The translations under genes were made by a program, and so were the position numbers. The notes beneath the pieces were generated by a model. It did not search any database and had not been told where the DNA came from. It worked only from the letters and a program-made list of their open reading frames with translations. Shown piece by piece: positions 1-13,745 of a stretch of DNA of 64,000 nt. This DNA is from Alphaproteobacteria bacterium (GTDB lineage Bacteria; Pseudomonadota; Alphaproteobacteria; TMED109). The stretch is from assembly GCA_022825705.1 (NCBI GenBank), contig JAJDWH010000010.1, forward strand, positions 334,931 to 398,930, given 5' to 3'. Position 1 is the stretch's first letter; each line of letters opens with the position of its first letter.

Positions 1-3122
<3,122 letters not shown>

Positions 3123-4298
3123 TCAGGCTGCCCCCTCGACGATCTGCGACCGAAAGCGATCGAACAGGTAGGCGGAGTCGCGCGGGCCGGGCGAAGCTTC
3201 CGGGTGGTACTGGATCCCGGACACCGGGCGACCGCGCAGGCGAATTCCCTCGATGGACCCGTCGAACAAGGACGTGTGGGTCTCTTCCACCGTTTCCGGG
3301 AGTGCTTCGCGGCAGACCACGAAGCCGTGATTCTGGCTCGTGATCTCGACCTTGCCGGTTGCGCGGTCCAGCACCGGCTGGTTGGCACCCCGGTGCCCCT
3401 GATGCATCTTCTCGGTGCGCGCGCCCAGCGCGTGCGCCAGCAACTGGTGCCCCAGGCAGATTCCGAACAGCGGCAAACCGGAGTCGATCAGTTTGCGGAT
3501 GATGGGCACCGCGTATTCCGCGGTCGCAGCCGGGTCGCCCGGTCCGTTCGAGAGAAAGATCCCTGCCGGACGACGGGCGAGGATTGCTTCGGCAGGCTCC
3601 GTCGCCGGCACCACGGTCGGCGTCAGCCCCCGGTCGACCAGGAGTCTGAGAATGTTGTGCTTGACCCCGTAGTCGACGGCGACAATGGGTACCGCGTCCG
3701 TGGCCGGAACCGGGGTTCGCCCGAGCCCGGGCCAAAGCCCGTCCGTCCACGTGTACGGCTCGCGGCAGGTGACCTCGCTGGCCAGGTCCATGCCCGCGAG
3801 TCCAGGCCATGCGGCGGCCTGACTGACCAGCCGTTCGACGTCGAAGGCTCCGTCCGGCTCGTGTGCGATCACGCCTGCGGGCGCGCCGCCCGCGCGGATC
3901 CGGAGGGTCAGGGCGCGCGTGTCGATGCCGGAAAGGCCCACGATTCCGGCAAGCCGCAGCCAGGCGTCAAGCGGTTGCTCGCTCCGCCAGTTCGACGGCG
4001 GTGTGGGATCGGCTCGGAAGACGGCTCCACGCGCGGCCGGGGATGTGGCTTCGTGATCGGTCGCGTTGCAACCGACGATCCCGATGTGCGGGAACGTGAA
4101 CGTGATGATCTGGCCCGCGTAGCTCGGGTCAGTCATCACTTCCTGATAGCCGGACATCGAGGTGTTGAAACACACCTCGCCAACGGCGCGGCCGGTCTTG
4201 CCCCACCCGCGGCCCCGGAATACGGTACCGTCGGCGAGCACCAGAATCCCCGATTCCGCGCGTCCGGGAACTCGGGGGGGAGATCCGGGCTGGGTCAT
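3123..4298 (-). CDS. carA: carbamoyl-phosphate synthase small (glutaminase) subunit
   Basis: Hydrolyses glutamine and channels ammonia to CarB. The 391 residues have the family's N-terminal domain (GTVFRGRGWG, FNTSMSGYQE, DPSYAGQI) and a C-terminal class I glutamine amidotransferase domain with the nucleophile in GICLGHQLLAHALG and the His-Glu pair in QYHPEASPGPRDS. It is the promoter-proximal gene of carAB and its stop codon is directly followed by the carB ATG. It reads divergently from yqeY-dnaG-rpoD, an arrangement common in alphaproteobacteria. Length and motifs are normal. Confidence 0.97.
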   Translation of the reverse strand: MTQPGSPPRVPGRAESGILVLADGTVFRGRGWGKTGRAVGEVCFNTSMSGYQEVMTDPSYAGQIITFTFPHIGIVGCNATDHEATSPAARGAVFRADPTPPSNWRSEQPLDAWLRLAGIVGLSGIDTRALTLRIRAGGAPAGVIAHEPDGAFDVERLVSQAAAWPGLAGMDLASEVTCREPYTWTDGLWPGLGRTPVPATDAVPIVAVDYGVKHNILRLLVDRGLTPTVVPATEPAEAILARRPAGIFLSNGPGDPAATAEYAVPIIRKLIDSGLPLFGICLGHQLLAHALGARTEKMHQGHRGANQPVLDRATGKVEITSQNHGFVVCREALPETVEETHTSLFDGSIEGIRLRGRPVSGIQYHPEASPGPRDSAYLFDRFRSQIVEGAA

Positions 4299-4390
4299 CG
4301 ATTTCCAGGGTGCCCCGGACCATCCGGGATTGCCAAGAAACTACGGGTGGCAACAGAAAATGCAAGACGGTTCAGCAGACAATGCATGCG

Positions 4391-4421
4391 CTGAGCGCTG
4401 GCTCGCGGCTACCTGTATAAT
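4391..4421 (+). promoter_or_regulatory. probable sigma-70 promoter for yqeY-dnaG-rpoD
   Basis: A perfect TATAAT lies at 4416-4421, about 50 nt before the yqeY ATG, in the 175-bp gap between divergent carA and yqeY. The -35 (around 4391-4397, CTGAGCG) is poor, so the promoter may be weak or helped by an activator. Confidence 0.5.
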
Positions 4422-4473
4422 GCGTGGTTCGGGCCGTCGCCTCCGGGCGCTGGAAGTTGTGGGCCGCCTCACC

Positions 4474-4944
4474 ATGCTTCAAACGAATGTTCGCGGACGC
4501 CTGCGCGCCGATCTCAAGGCCGCAGTGCGTGCGCAGGATGGCGCGCGAGTCGCGACGCTTCGGCTCGTGCTTGCCGCGATCGATGACGCGGAGGCCGACC
4601 TGCCGGACGGAGAGACTGGCCTGGATGATGCCGCTATCCGGGACTTGATCAAGCGCCTGCACTGTCATTCCGAAGAGGCAGCCGCCGGGGCCGGCAGCGG
4701 CGTGGAGGGCAACGCCCAGGTCCGCGAGTTGCGCCGGGCAGAGCGGGCAGTGCTGGCCGAGTACCTGCCCGAGCCGATGAATGAATCCGAGATGGCGCTG
4801 GCGGTTGAGCAGGCCCTTGGTGCGGCGCAGGCGCGTTCCATCCGGGACCTGGGCAGAACGATGGCGGAACTCCGCAAGATCTGCACCAATGCCGAGGACT
4901 TGGCCCGGGCCCGGCGCGAAGCCCGGCGACGGCTCGAGGCCTGA
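4474..4944 (+). CDS. yqeY: GatB/YqeY domain protein
   Basis: A 156-residue protein of the YqeY family, related to the tail domain of the GatB amidotransferase subunit; its cellular role is not established. It starts MLQTNVRGRLRADLKAAVRA and shows the family features: a helical N-terminus, LAEYLPEPMNESE in the middle and an ...RSIRDLGRTMAELRK segment near the end. The upstream in-frame region to 4162 overlaps carA on the other strand and contains the promoter, so the start at 4474 is chosen. It precedes dnaG by 12 nt, as is usual in this bacterial group, and is probably cotranscribed with dnaG and rpoD. Confidence 0.88.
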   Translation: MLQTNVRGRLRADLKAAVRAQDGARVATLRLVLAAIDDAEADLPDGETGLDDAAIRDLIKRLHCHSEEAAAGAGSGVEGNAQVRELRRAERAVLAEYLPEPMNESEMALAVEQALGAAQARSIRDLGRTMAELRKICTNAEDLARARREARRRLEA

Positions 4945-4956
4945 GCCGGGCGGGTT

Positions 4957-6806
4957 GTGGCGCGACTTCCAGACAGCTTTCTCGAGGAACTGAAGTCCCG
5001 CGCTCCCTTGGCCGCCATTGTCGGCCAGACCGTTCGGCTGAAGGCGGCCGGGACGGGGCGGCACAAGGGACTTTGTCCGTTCCACGACGAGAAGACCCCG
5101 TCGTTTCATGTCGACGAGACCAAGGGCCTCTACCACTGTTTCGGCTGCAAAGCGTCTGGCACTGCCGTCAATTTCGTGATGGAGATCGAGAACCTTCCGT
5201 TCATGGACGCGGTGCGGAAGGTGGCGGCGCAGGCCGGCATGGAAGTGCCCCGGACCGGTGGCCGGACCAATCCGGCGCGCGAGCGTCGGCGGCGGCGGGC
5301 GCGCGAGGCGCTTGAAGCGGCCCAGGGCATCTTCGAGGCCGAGCTACTCGCGCCTGGCGGCAGCGCAGTGCGGAAGTACCTCGCGTCGCGCGGAATCCGG
5401 GGGCCAGTGGCGAAGGCGTTCCGGCTCGGCTACGCCCCGCGCCACGGCGGCGGTCTTGTCAAGCAATTGCGGGCGGCCGGCGTTTCCCCCGAGGCACAGA
5501 TCGATGCCGGTCTTCTCGTCCACGATGACCGCGGCCGCTCGTACCCGTTCTTTCGCGACCGCGTGATGTTTCCGATCGCCGACCGCCTCGGCGACATCGT
5601 GGCCTTCGGCGCCCGTGCGCTCGACCCGAAGTCTCCGGCCAAGTACTTGAATTCAAGGGAGACCCTTGTGTTCGAGAAAGGCCGCACCCTGTACAACCTT
5701 CATCAGGCCCGCCAAGCCGTGCGGGCAGCCGGCGCCCTCTACGTCGTGGAGGGCTACATGGACGTGATCGCCCTGTCCACGCAGGGCTTCAAGGCGGCAG
5801 TTGCGCCCCTGGGAACGGCCCTCACGAGCGAGCAGATCCGCGTGGCCTGGCAGCTGCACGAGGAGCCGGTGCTCTGCATGGATGGAGACGATGCCGGGCG
5901 GGCCGCCGCCATTCGTGCCATGGAGAACGTTCTGCCGATGCTCGGGGCCGGTCGATCACTTCGCTTCGCGTTCCTGCCGGCGGGCGAGGACCCCGATTCG
6001 CTGGTGCGTGATCGTGGCGCTGATGCGTTCCGCGAGGTGGCGGCCAATGCTCTCCCGCTGGTCGACCTGGCCTGGCAAACCGAGTTTGCCCGGGAATCGC
6101 TCGATACCCCGGAACGCAAGGTGCATTTTCAGGAGCGGCTGAATCGCCTGGTGCAGGAGATCGAGGACGGGGCAGTTCGGGACGCGTACCACGAAGAGTT
6201 CGCGCGCCGCTACCAGCAAACCTGTCAGGGCACGCTGGAGATCCGCAGGCCGGCCGAGGCGCCCACGCGGCGCCCGGCCGGCCAGCCGGCGAGTTTCCGC
6301 GGCCGCTTTGCCGCCCGCGGCCCTGATCGGCTGGTGAGCGAGCGTCACCAGGATGGGCAACCGAACCAGGGAGCCGCGCGCCGTGAGCGGTCCATCGTGC
6401 AGGCGGTCATCAACGTGCCTGGCCTTCTGGACCGGGTCGAGGAAAAGTTTGCCGAAGTGCCGTTTCGAGCTGTCCCGGACCTTGACGCAGTGCGCACCGA
6501 ACTCCTAAATAGACACGCACAGAGCGACCCCGTAGACCCGTCGAGCGTCCGTCCGTGGTTGGAAGGCCGCGGCTTGGCCGGACTCGTTGACGAGGGAGCG
6601 CCGTCCAGCCGTTGGGATAGCCGCCACGTAGTGGAACCGTTTGTGCTCCCTGACAGCGGGCTCGACGCAGCGCTTGCGGGCTGGGAGGCCGCCGTAGACG
6701 TCCAGCTTGCCTGGGTGCACCGCAACGACCCCCCTCCGTCGGCGACGGCGAACCAGGCTGTTCCGTCAGGGCCCGACCATGAGATCCCGTGGAGCCAGTC
6801 ACAGCC

Positions 6807-6810
<4 letters not shown>
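4957..6810 (+). CDS. dnaG: DNA primase
   Basis: Synthesises RNA primers at the replication fork. The GTG start gives [15 protein letters not shown]. The N-terminal CHC2 zinc finger is intact (C40, H43, C61, C64, within [13 protein letters not shown] and [10 protein letters not shown]). The catalytic core follows with [12 protein letters not shown] and [16 protein letters not shown], the Toprim acidic residues. The C-terminal part is low-similarity, as expected for the helicase-interaction domain. At 617 residues it is of normal size. Its TGA overlaps the ATG of rpoD, so primase and the housekeeping sigma factor are translationally coupled. Confidence 0.96.
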
Positions 6811-8666
<1,856 letters not shown>

Positions 8667-8678
8667 ACGAATGGCGCC

Positions 8679-8755
8679 GGGCCCGTAGCTCAATTGGTCA
8701 GAGCTGACCGCTCATAACGGTTAGGTTGCAGGTTCGAGTCCTGCCGGGCCCACCA
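8679..8755 (+). tRNA. tRNA with CAU anticodon (Ile2 or elongator Met)
   Basis: A complete cloverleaf: acceptor GGGCCCG/CGGGCCC, anticodon loop CTCATAA, T arm GCAGG-TTCGAGT-CCTGC, and an encoded CCA. With a CAU anticodon, elongator Met and lysidine-modified Ile2 cannot be separated by eye; the GGGCCC acceptor is compatible with either. It lies 12 nt after rpoD. Confidence 0.93.
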
Positions 8756-8763
8756 CGTGGGCG

Positions 8764-9594
8764 TCAGCGTCCCTGATAGATCCCCGGACGTTTCTCGAAG
8801 AAGGCCGCCAGCGCCTCATGGTGGTCGCGCGTTTGGTGAGCCACGCCCTGGTACACGGCGCAGGTGTCAAGGAACTGGTCGAGCGGCATCGACTGCGCCA
8901 TCCGCAGCAGCCGCTTTGCATAGCGCAGCGTAACGGGGGGCTTGGCTGCCACCGTGGCTGCAAGCGCCAGCGCCCGGTCCCGAAGTTCGTCGTCCGGCAC
9001 CACTTCAAGCAGCAGACCGATGGCGAGAGCCTCGTCGGCCCCCACCATGCGTCCGGTAAACGTCATCTCGGCCGCCCTCTGGGTCCCGACGGCACGCGGC
9101 AGGAACCATGCGCCTCCGTCCCCGGGGATGATGCCGAGATTCACGAAGCTCTCCGCGAAACGCGCGGACTCGCCGCCGATCCGGATGTCGCACATGCACG
9201 CGAGGTCGCAGCCGGCACCGATCGCAGGACCGTTCACGGCGGCGATCACTGGTATGTCGAGGTCGAAGATGGCACGCGGCATCCGCTGAATGCCATGTCG
9301 GTACGCATGTTCGACGTCCTGCACGGGGCCTTCGAAGTCGCCGGACCGATCGCGCATGTCCTTGACGTTGCCGCCGGCCGAGAATGCACTACCGTTTCCT
9401 GTCAGCACCAGCACTGATATCGCGCGCGATTGGTTGATCCAGGCCGTCACGGCCAGCAAGTCCTCAAGGATCTTCGTGCCGGTGAGCGCGTTTCGCACGT
9501 CGTGTCGGTCAAACGCGAGCACGGCGGCGCGGCCGTGGAATTCGAGGGTGCATTCCGAGACGGCGGGAGCGTCGGTCGGGCTTGGGTGGTCCAT
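8764..9594 (-). CDS. enoyl-CoA hydratase/isomerase family protein (crotonase fold)
   Basis: A 276-residue crotonase-superfamily enzyme acting on an acyl-CoA. The two oxyanion-hole segments are clear: FSAGGNVKDM and AAVNGPAIGAGCDLACMCD. The second catalytic region is NLGIIPGDGGAWFLPRAVG. The C-terminal trimerisation helix is present (KRPGIYQGR end). Length is normal. The substrate cannot be told from sequence; beta-oxidation or a side-chain degradation step is likely. It stands alone, convergent to the tRNA and rpoD. Confidence 0.88.
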   Translation of the reverse strand: MDHPSPTDAPAVSECTLEFHGRAAVLAFDRHDVRNALTGTKILEDLLAVTAWINQSRAISVLVLTGNGSAFSAGGNVKDMRDRSGDFEGPVQDVEHAYRHGIQRMPRAIFDLDIPVIAAVNGPAIGAGCDLACMCDIRIGGESARFAESFVNLGIIPGDGGAWFLPRAVGTQRAAEMTFTGRMVGADEALAIGLLLEVVPDDELRDRALALAATVAAKPPVTLRYAKRLLRMAQSMPLDQFLDTCAVYQGVAHQTRDHHEALAAFFEKRPGIYQGR

Positions 9595-10127
9595 CGGTCA
9601 GGAGTTCCGGGTGGATAGCGCTGCTGATGCGAACCTGCACCCTACACACGCAGGCTGGGTGTGCACGGCCCTTCCCGCAAGGGCGCCGAATGTCGGCTAG
9701 ACCTGAAGACCTGAAACGCCAGCTTCGTCCGGTCATCTACGTTACGAAGTTCATCCGGGCGGACCCGTGCCATCAGGGGGTGAACCTGCACCCCGCTCTG
9801 TTACATGAGCAATTGCCTTCAGACGGGAATGTATCGACGTCTGACGTCGCGACCTGGATGAACGAGGCGCGGGCTTTCTTGAGCGTCCCGGCCGCAACCC
9901 AATTGCGGTATTCGGCGCGGTTCGCTCACACTGAAGTTTCCTCGGCGTGCCCGGATGCGAGGCGGGGTCCCACGGTGTACCGGCCACCGCGGGTCAGCGG
10001 TTGACCAGCAATCGCTCTGGACGCCCGGTAGGGACACGGAACGGGGGCAGGGAGGCGGAATCGACGTTTGACGGAGCCGCGCAGGATTGGAATGATGCGA
10101 TCACGTCCTCCCATTTGTTGAACTGCC
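9595..10127. other. 533-bp region without a supported gene
   Basis: Between the divergent crotonase and HEAT-repeat genes. A plus-strand reading frame reaching 10004 exists but has no recognisable protein features or ribosome site. A 13-15 nt sequence around AACCTGCACCC occurs twice (about 9631 and 9782). Promoters of both neighbours must lie here, but none is convincing by eye. Confidence 0.5.
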
Positions 10128-11501
10128 GTGCCTCGAGCTGTCTGGGCCCTGCTGCCCCTTGCCGCAGCACTTGTTGCCGCGTGGCCGTTGCGTGCGGCAA
10201 CGCTCGACGAGGTCTCGGCCTTGGTTTCCGAGCTGCAAGCGGCCACCACCGCCGAGCGCGCCGGGGCTGCAATCCGACTTGGTGAACTCGGATCCAACGC
10301 CAATACCGCCATCGACGCCCTGATCATGTCGGCGCTGCACGATTCGGATCACCTGGTGCGCATCCGGGCCATTCGCGCGCTCGAACGCATCAGCGGCCAG
10401 GCCAACGTGACCGTTACCGCCCTGATTGAGCTGCTTGATGATCCGCACCCGGAAATTCGGTGGGCCGCAGCGGGTGCGATGGAGAGCTTTGGCCTCAAGG
10501 CGGTAGTAGCCACGCCGGCGCTGGTGGAGATGTTGGACGATCCTGACCCGGCAGTTCGAGGTTCTGCAGCTTCGACGCTGGGCAAGATGGGGCCGGTGGC
10601 AGTGGCGGCGTTGATGCAAGTGCTGGACGACCCAAACCGCGGCAAGAAGCTGAGCGCACTGAAGGCGCTGGCCGGCCACGGCGCCCGCGCCGGGGTGGCA
10701 GTGCCCCGCATCACGCCGTTCGCGGGAGACCCCGATCCGGAGCTGCGCGCCGCTGCGTTGCTTTGCCTTCGCCGCATTGCCGGGGACCGGAACTGGCCCG
10801 GCGAGTCCGGCTGGCTTACCGATCCGCAGGCGCAGATCTGGCCGAAAGCGATGACATCGGCCGAACGTCTGCGGGGATATCCGTCGCTCCGCCGCGCCAT
10901 CGTGGAGGCCGCCCTGGGGGTATTCGGCGAGTTCGTCGGCGATCCTGACCCGCGGGTGCGCTACGAGGCGGTCAAGGGGTTTGCCGATCTGGGCGAGGAA
11001 GGGCGGTCAGGTGCGCAGCAGGTGGCGCCGCTGCTGCGAGACCCGGAGTCGCGTATCCGGCGGGCCGCGGCCGATGCGGTGGGGGGAATGGGTTCGGAGG
11101 CCGTGTCCGACCTGGTCCCGGAGCTGGTCTCGGCACTGGCGGACCACGATGACAACGTCCGATGGGCGGTCATCCAGGCGCTGCGAAACGTGGGATCTGA
11201 CGCTTTGCCCGAACTCACCATCGTCCTGGAGTACGGTGATCCGCTCTTGCTGCCAGGCGTGCTGGCCACCATCGTCGAACTCGGCCCGATTGCTGCCGAG
11301 GCCGCCGCGTACCTACTGCCTCACTTGGGGGCAGGGCAGCCGGAGATTCGAGCGCTTGCGGCCGAAGCGTTGGGCAGCGTCGGCGCTGTCCAGGCGACTG
11401 GCGCCCTTCACACCGCGCTGGACGATCAGGCCGAGGAAGTTCGCCTGGCAGCGGCTTGGGCATTGGCGACTCTTGGTGCGGATGGCCCGGTAGCCCGATG
11501 A
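10128..11501 (+). CDS. exported HEAT-repeat (PBS-lyase-like) protein
   Basis: A 457-residue protein beginning with a GTG-initiated signal peptide (MPRAVWALLPLAAALVAAWPLRAA). The rest is a series of about ten 30-residue HEAT-like repeats, seen as recurring LxDPDPxVRxxAAxALGxxG patterns (for example LDDPDPAVRGSAASTLGKMG and LGAGQPEIRALAAEALGSVG). Such repeats form a curved protein-binding scaffold, here probably in the periplasm. No catalytic lyase residues are evident. Its TGA overlaps the start of the next gene (ATGA), so it should act together with that DUF1194 protein. The binding partner is unknown. Confidence 0.82.
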   Translation: MPRAVWALLPLAAALVAAWPLRAATLDEVSALVSELQAATTAERAGAAIRLGELGSNANTAIDALIMSALHDSDHLVRIRAIRALERISGQANVTVTALIELLDDPHPEIRWAAAGAMESFGLKAVVATPALVEMLDDPDPAVRGSAASTLGKMGPVAVAALMQVLDDPNRGKKLSALKALAGHGARAGVAVPRITPFAGDPDPELRAAALLCLRRIAGDRNWPGESGWLTDPQAQIWPKAMTSAERLRGYPSLRRAIVEAALGVFGEFVGDPDPRVRYEAVKGFADLGEEGRSGAQQVAPLLRDPESRIRRAAADAVGGMGSEAVSDLVPELVSALADHDDNVRWAVIQALRNVGSDALPELTIVLEYGDPLLLPGVLATIVELGPIAAEAAAYLLPHLGAGQPEIRALAAEALGSVGAVQATGALHTALDDQAEEVRLAAAWALATLGADGPVAR

Positions 11502-12235
11502 AGCACCTGTGGGGTTTCCTGGCCGTCATGACCCTGACGGCAGCTGGACATGCTGTCGCGGCTGAACCGGTCGACATGGAGCTGATCATTGCGGTCGATG
11601 TCTCTTCGAGCGTCGACGAGAACGAGTACCGGCTGCAGATGGGAGGAATTGCCGCCGCGTTCCGAAACCCCTCGGTGCTCGACGCGATCCGTTCGCTTGG
11701 GCCGGGTGGATTGGCAGTGCTCGTGATGCAGTGGTCAGACAACCGTGAACAGGCGCCGGTTACCGGATGGCGCGTCATTCGGAGCGCTGCGGATGCAGTC
11801 GCATACGCGCGTGAACTGCGGGAGGCGCCGCGGGCAATTCCCGGTGGACAGACCTCCATCGCCGGCGCGATCGAGTTCGCCATGGGGGAGCTGGCGACCA
11901 ACGGTTTCGAGGGCAACCGGCAGGTGATAGATGTCTCGGGCGACGGTCGGGCCAACAACGGCGTCCATCCCATGTCACTGCGCGATGAGGCGATCGAGCA
12001 GGGGGTCACGGTCAACGGCCTCGCGATCCTGAACGAGGAGCCGTTTCTCGACGACTACTTCGAGCACAGCGTCATTGGCGGTGCTGGCGCATTCCTGATG
12101 GTGGCCGACGACTATCGGGATTTCGCCGCATCGATCCAGCAGAAGCTGCTTCGGGAGATCGGCTTGCCCATCGCCATCGATGAGTCGCCAGCCCGACGCA
12201 CTACCGCCGCATTGCGGCAACTCGAGACCCGCTGA
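11498..12235 (+). CDS. DUF1194 / von Willebrand factor A-like secreted protein
   Basis: A 245-residue protein with a signal peptide (MKHLWGFLAVMTLTAAGHAVA) followed by a VWA-type fold: ELIIAVDVSSSVDENEY is a MIDAS-like DxSxS motif, and VIDVSGDGRANNG fits the later strand of the domain. This is the DUF1194 family, common in alphaproteobacteria; its function is not known. The ATG at 11498 overlaps the stop of the HEAT-repeat gene and gives the signal peptide, so it is preferred over the in-frame ATG at 11456. The pair looks like a scaffold plus a metal-dependent adhesion domain, which is inference. Confidence 0.85.
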   Translation: MKHLWGFLAVMTLTAAGHAVAAEPVDMELIIAVDVSSSVDENEYRLQMGGIAAAFRNPSVLDAIRSLGPGGLAVLVMQWSDNREQAPVTGWRVIRSAADAVAYARELREAPRAIPGGQTSIAGAIEFAMGELATNGFEGNRQVIDVSGDGRANNGVHPMSLRDEAIEQGVTVNGLAILNEEPFLDDYFEHSVIGGAGAFLMVADDYRDFAASIQQKLLREIGLPIAIDESPARRTTAALRQLETR

Positions 12236-12261
12236 GCCCGCAGCCATCGGGCTGCGGGCTC
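12234..12261. terminator. 12-bp stem hairpin between convergent genes
   Basis: GAGCCCGCAGCC, loop ATCG, then its exact complement. It overlaps the DUF1194 stop and separates it from the convergent xoxG. There is no T-run on either strand, so it is a hairpin or mRNA 3'-end stabiliser rather than a textbook terminator. Confidence 0.6.
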
Positions 12262-12313
12262 AAGGAAAGCGTGTGATCGGGGGGTGCACCGGACACTCAG
12301 GCCGGTCTGGCGT

Positions 12314-12793
12314 TTACCGTTGGGCCTCTTCCGCCACCGGGTTGTAGCCTTCTTCGAACTCGCCCCTGGCGAGCCGGTCCTTGTACTCTTTTCGTAAGTA
12401 GGCGATGATGGACCAGATGTCATCGTCTGAGAGGGTCCGCGAGAATCCACCCATCTGGGTGGGGCGACCGTTGATCGTGAGGCCCGCGGCAATCACGGAA
12501 TAGATGTCGAGATTCCTGCCCCCGCCAGCCTTGAACTTGTTGCAGCTCAGACATGGGCCCTTGGCCCCGATGCCGCGGCTGCCGTGGCAGAACCCACACC
12601 TCGCCCCGTACCGCTCCTTGCCGTGCTCGATGGCCGCGGCATCGCCTTCCAGCGGGTTCTCGATGTCGTCTTCACCGCCGTAGCCAAGGTCTTCGGCGGC
12701 GTTCGCGGTCTGCGCCAGCAGCACAAAGGCCGCGAACAGCCAGACGAGAAGGAGAGAGGCTCGGCGTAGGGATAGAGGGTGCATGGAATTCAT
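12314..12793 (-). CDS. xoxG: c-type cytochrome of the XoxG/cytochrome cL type
   Basis: Periplasmic electron acceptor for the PQQ alcohol dehydrogenase encoded nearby. A signal peptide (LLLVWLFAAFVLLAQTANA) precedes the mature part. The heme c site is CGFCHG, with a candidate axial Met in the TQMGGFS segment and the usual terminal helix SDDDIWSIIAYLRKEY. Two further Cys are in GPCLSCNKFK. The start is chosen at 12793 (MNSMHPL...); an ATG at 12784 is equally possible. It is 16 nt after xoxJ, so the order is xoxF, terminator, xoxJ, xoxG. Assignment as XoxG rests on context plus motif layout. Confidence 0.8.
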   Translation of the reverse strand: MNSMHPLSLRRASLLLVWLFAAFVLLAQTANAAEDLGYGGEDDIENPLEGDAAAIEHGKERYGARCGFCHGSRGIGAKGPCLSCNKFKAGGGRNLDIYSVIAAGLTINGRPTQMGGFSRTLSDDDIWSIIAYLRKEYKDRLARGEFEEGYNPVAEEAQR

Positions 12794-12809
12794 CCGGGCA
12801 ACGGCAGCG

Positions 12810-13634
12810 TCAGCCAGGGAAAGGTGCGTAGTAGGGAATCTGGTAGCCGGTGACAATCGACTCGATGGTGCCGTCGGCCAGCATGTTCGCGAGTTCGGCA
12901 TTGACCAACTCGATCAAGCGGGTTTCACTTTGCGGGATGGCGGCGCCCACGTTCCAGCGGAGGCCCACGATCGGTTCAAAACCATCAACCAGCGAAAAGT
13001 TGGATTCCTTGTGCCGTCGGCGTTCGATAGCGAGGGCAGGTGCCCACACCATGGCGGCCTTGGTCTCCCGGTTGCGCAAACCGTCCAGGACGCGCCGGTT
13101 GCCGAGGTAGAGTTCACGTTCAATGCCGTTGTCGATCAGATAGCCGTCCATGGCCGTCGACATGGCCACCCCGATGTCGGTGTGCTTCGCGATGTCTTCA
13201 AGCGTGGCGGTATTTGCGAGTTCGGGGTCGACCACCGGGATGTAGGCCAGCCCGAGGTAGGGTGACGAAAAGATCAGGCCCTTTTCCCCGATTTCATCGA
13301 CGTTGTCCGGATGGATCGCAATACCGGCGAACACCTGACAGCGCCCTTTGGCGATCGAATTGCGCAGCGCTCTGCCAAGCCCGCCCCGGGTTCCGGTATT
13401 CGACCAGTAAATCTCGGTGCGCCAGCCGTTGTTGGCGGCGATCTGCGAAAAGATCTCGACGTCAAAGCCTCGTGGATAGTCGGTCGAAGAACTGTGTGGC
13501 CAGTTGTACGGATCGGCGCAGATGGTGATGACGCCGCGGTCCTCGATGTGGTCGAGCGAGTCTTCCGCTTGGGCGTCCAGACTCATGGTAAACGCCAGCG
13601 CGCATGCCGCGGCGCAGGTGGAGATCAGTTTCAC
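12810..13634 (-). CDS. xoxJ: periplasmic solute-binding-like protein XoxJ/MoxJ
   Basis: A 274-residue protein of the type II periplasmic binding fold, of the kind always found beside XoxF/MxaF dehydrogenases and thought to help activate the enzyme. The signal peptide is MKLISTCAAACALAFTMSLDAQA. Family features include ITICADPYNWPHSS near the mature N-terminus, YPRGFDVEIFSQIAANNGW, and a C-terminal AELANMLADGTIESIVTGYQIPYY. It lies between xoxF (112 nt and a terminator upstream) and xoxG. I see no ABC transporter genes for it, which supports the MoxJ-type role over solute uptake. Confidence 0.85.
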   Translation of the reverse strand: MKLISTCAAACALAFTMSLDAQAEDSLDHIEDRGVITICADPYNWPHSSSTDYPRGFDVEIFSQIAANNGWRTEIYWSNTGTRGGLGRALRNSIAKGRCQVFAGIAIHPDNVDEIGEKGLIFSSPYLGLAYIPVVDPELANTATLEDIAKHTDIGVAMSTAMDGYLIDNGIERELYLGNRRVLDGLRNRETKAAMVWAPALAIERRRHKESNFSLVDGFEPIVGLRWNVGAAIPQSETRLIELVNAELANMLADGTIESIVTGYQIPYYAPFPG

Positions 13635-13685
13635 GGGGTCGACTCCGGATTAAAGGGGGATCAGTCCGGTGCAGATATATAGGTA

Positions 13686-13721
13686 GAAGAAAAGGGGGAA
13701 GGCAGCGAACTGCCCTCCCCC
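13686..13721 (-). terminator. rho-independent terminator after xoxF
   Basis: Read on the minus strand: GGGGGAGGGCAG, loop TTCG, CTGCCTTCCCCC, then TTTTCTTCT. A very stable stem with a tetraloop and a T-rich tail, 25 nt after the xoxF stop and before xoxJ. It should make xoxF mRNA more abundant than xoxJG. Confidence 0.88.
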
Positions 13722-13745
13722 GAAAAAGTCGCGGATGCGAGCTTT

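Noticed and set aside
4162..4473. N-terminal extension of YqeY
   Set aside because: Overlaps carA and contains the TATAAT promoter; the family start is at 4474.
9582..10004. 140-codon plus frame in the crotonase/HEAT gap
   Set aside because: No ribosome site, starts inside the crotonase gene and no recognisable protein features.
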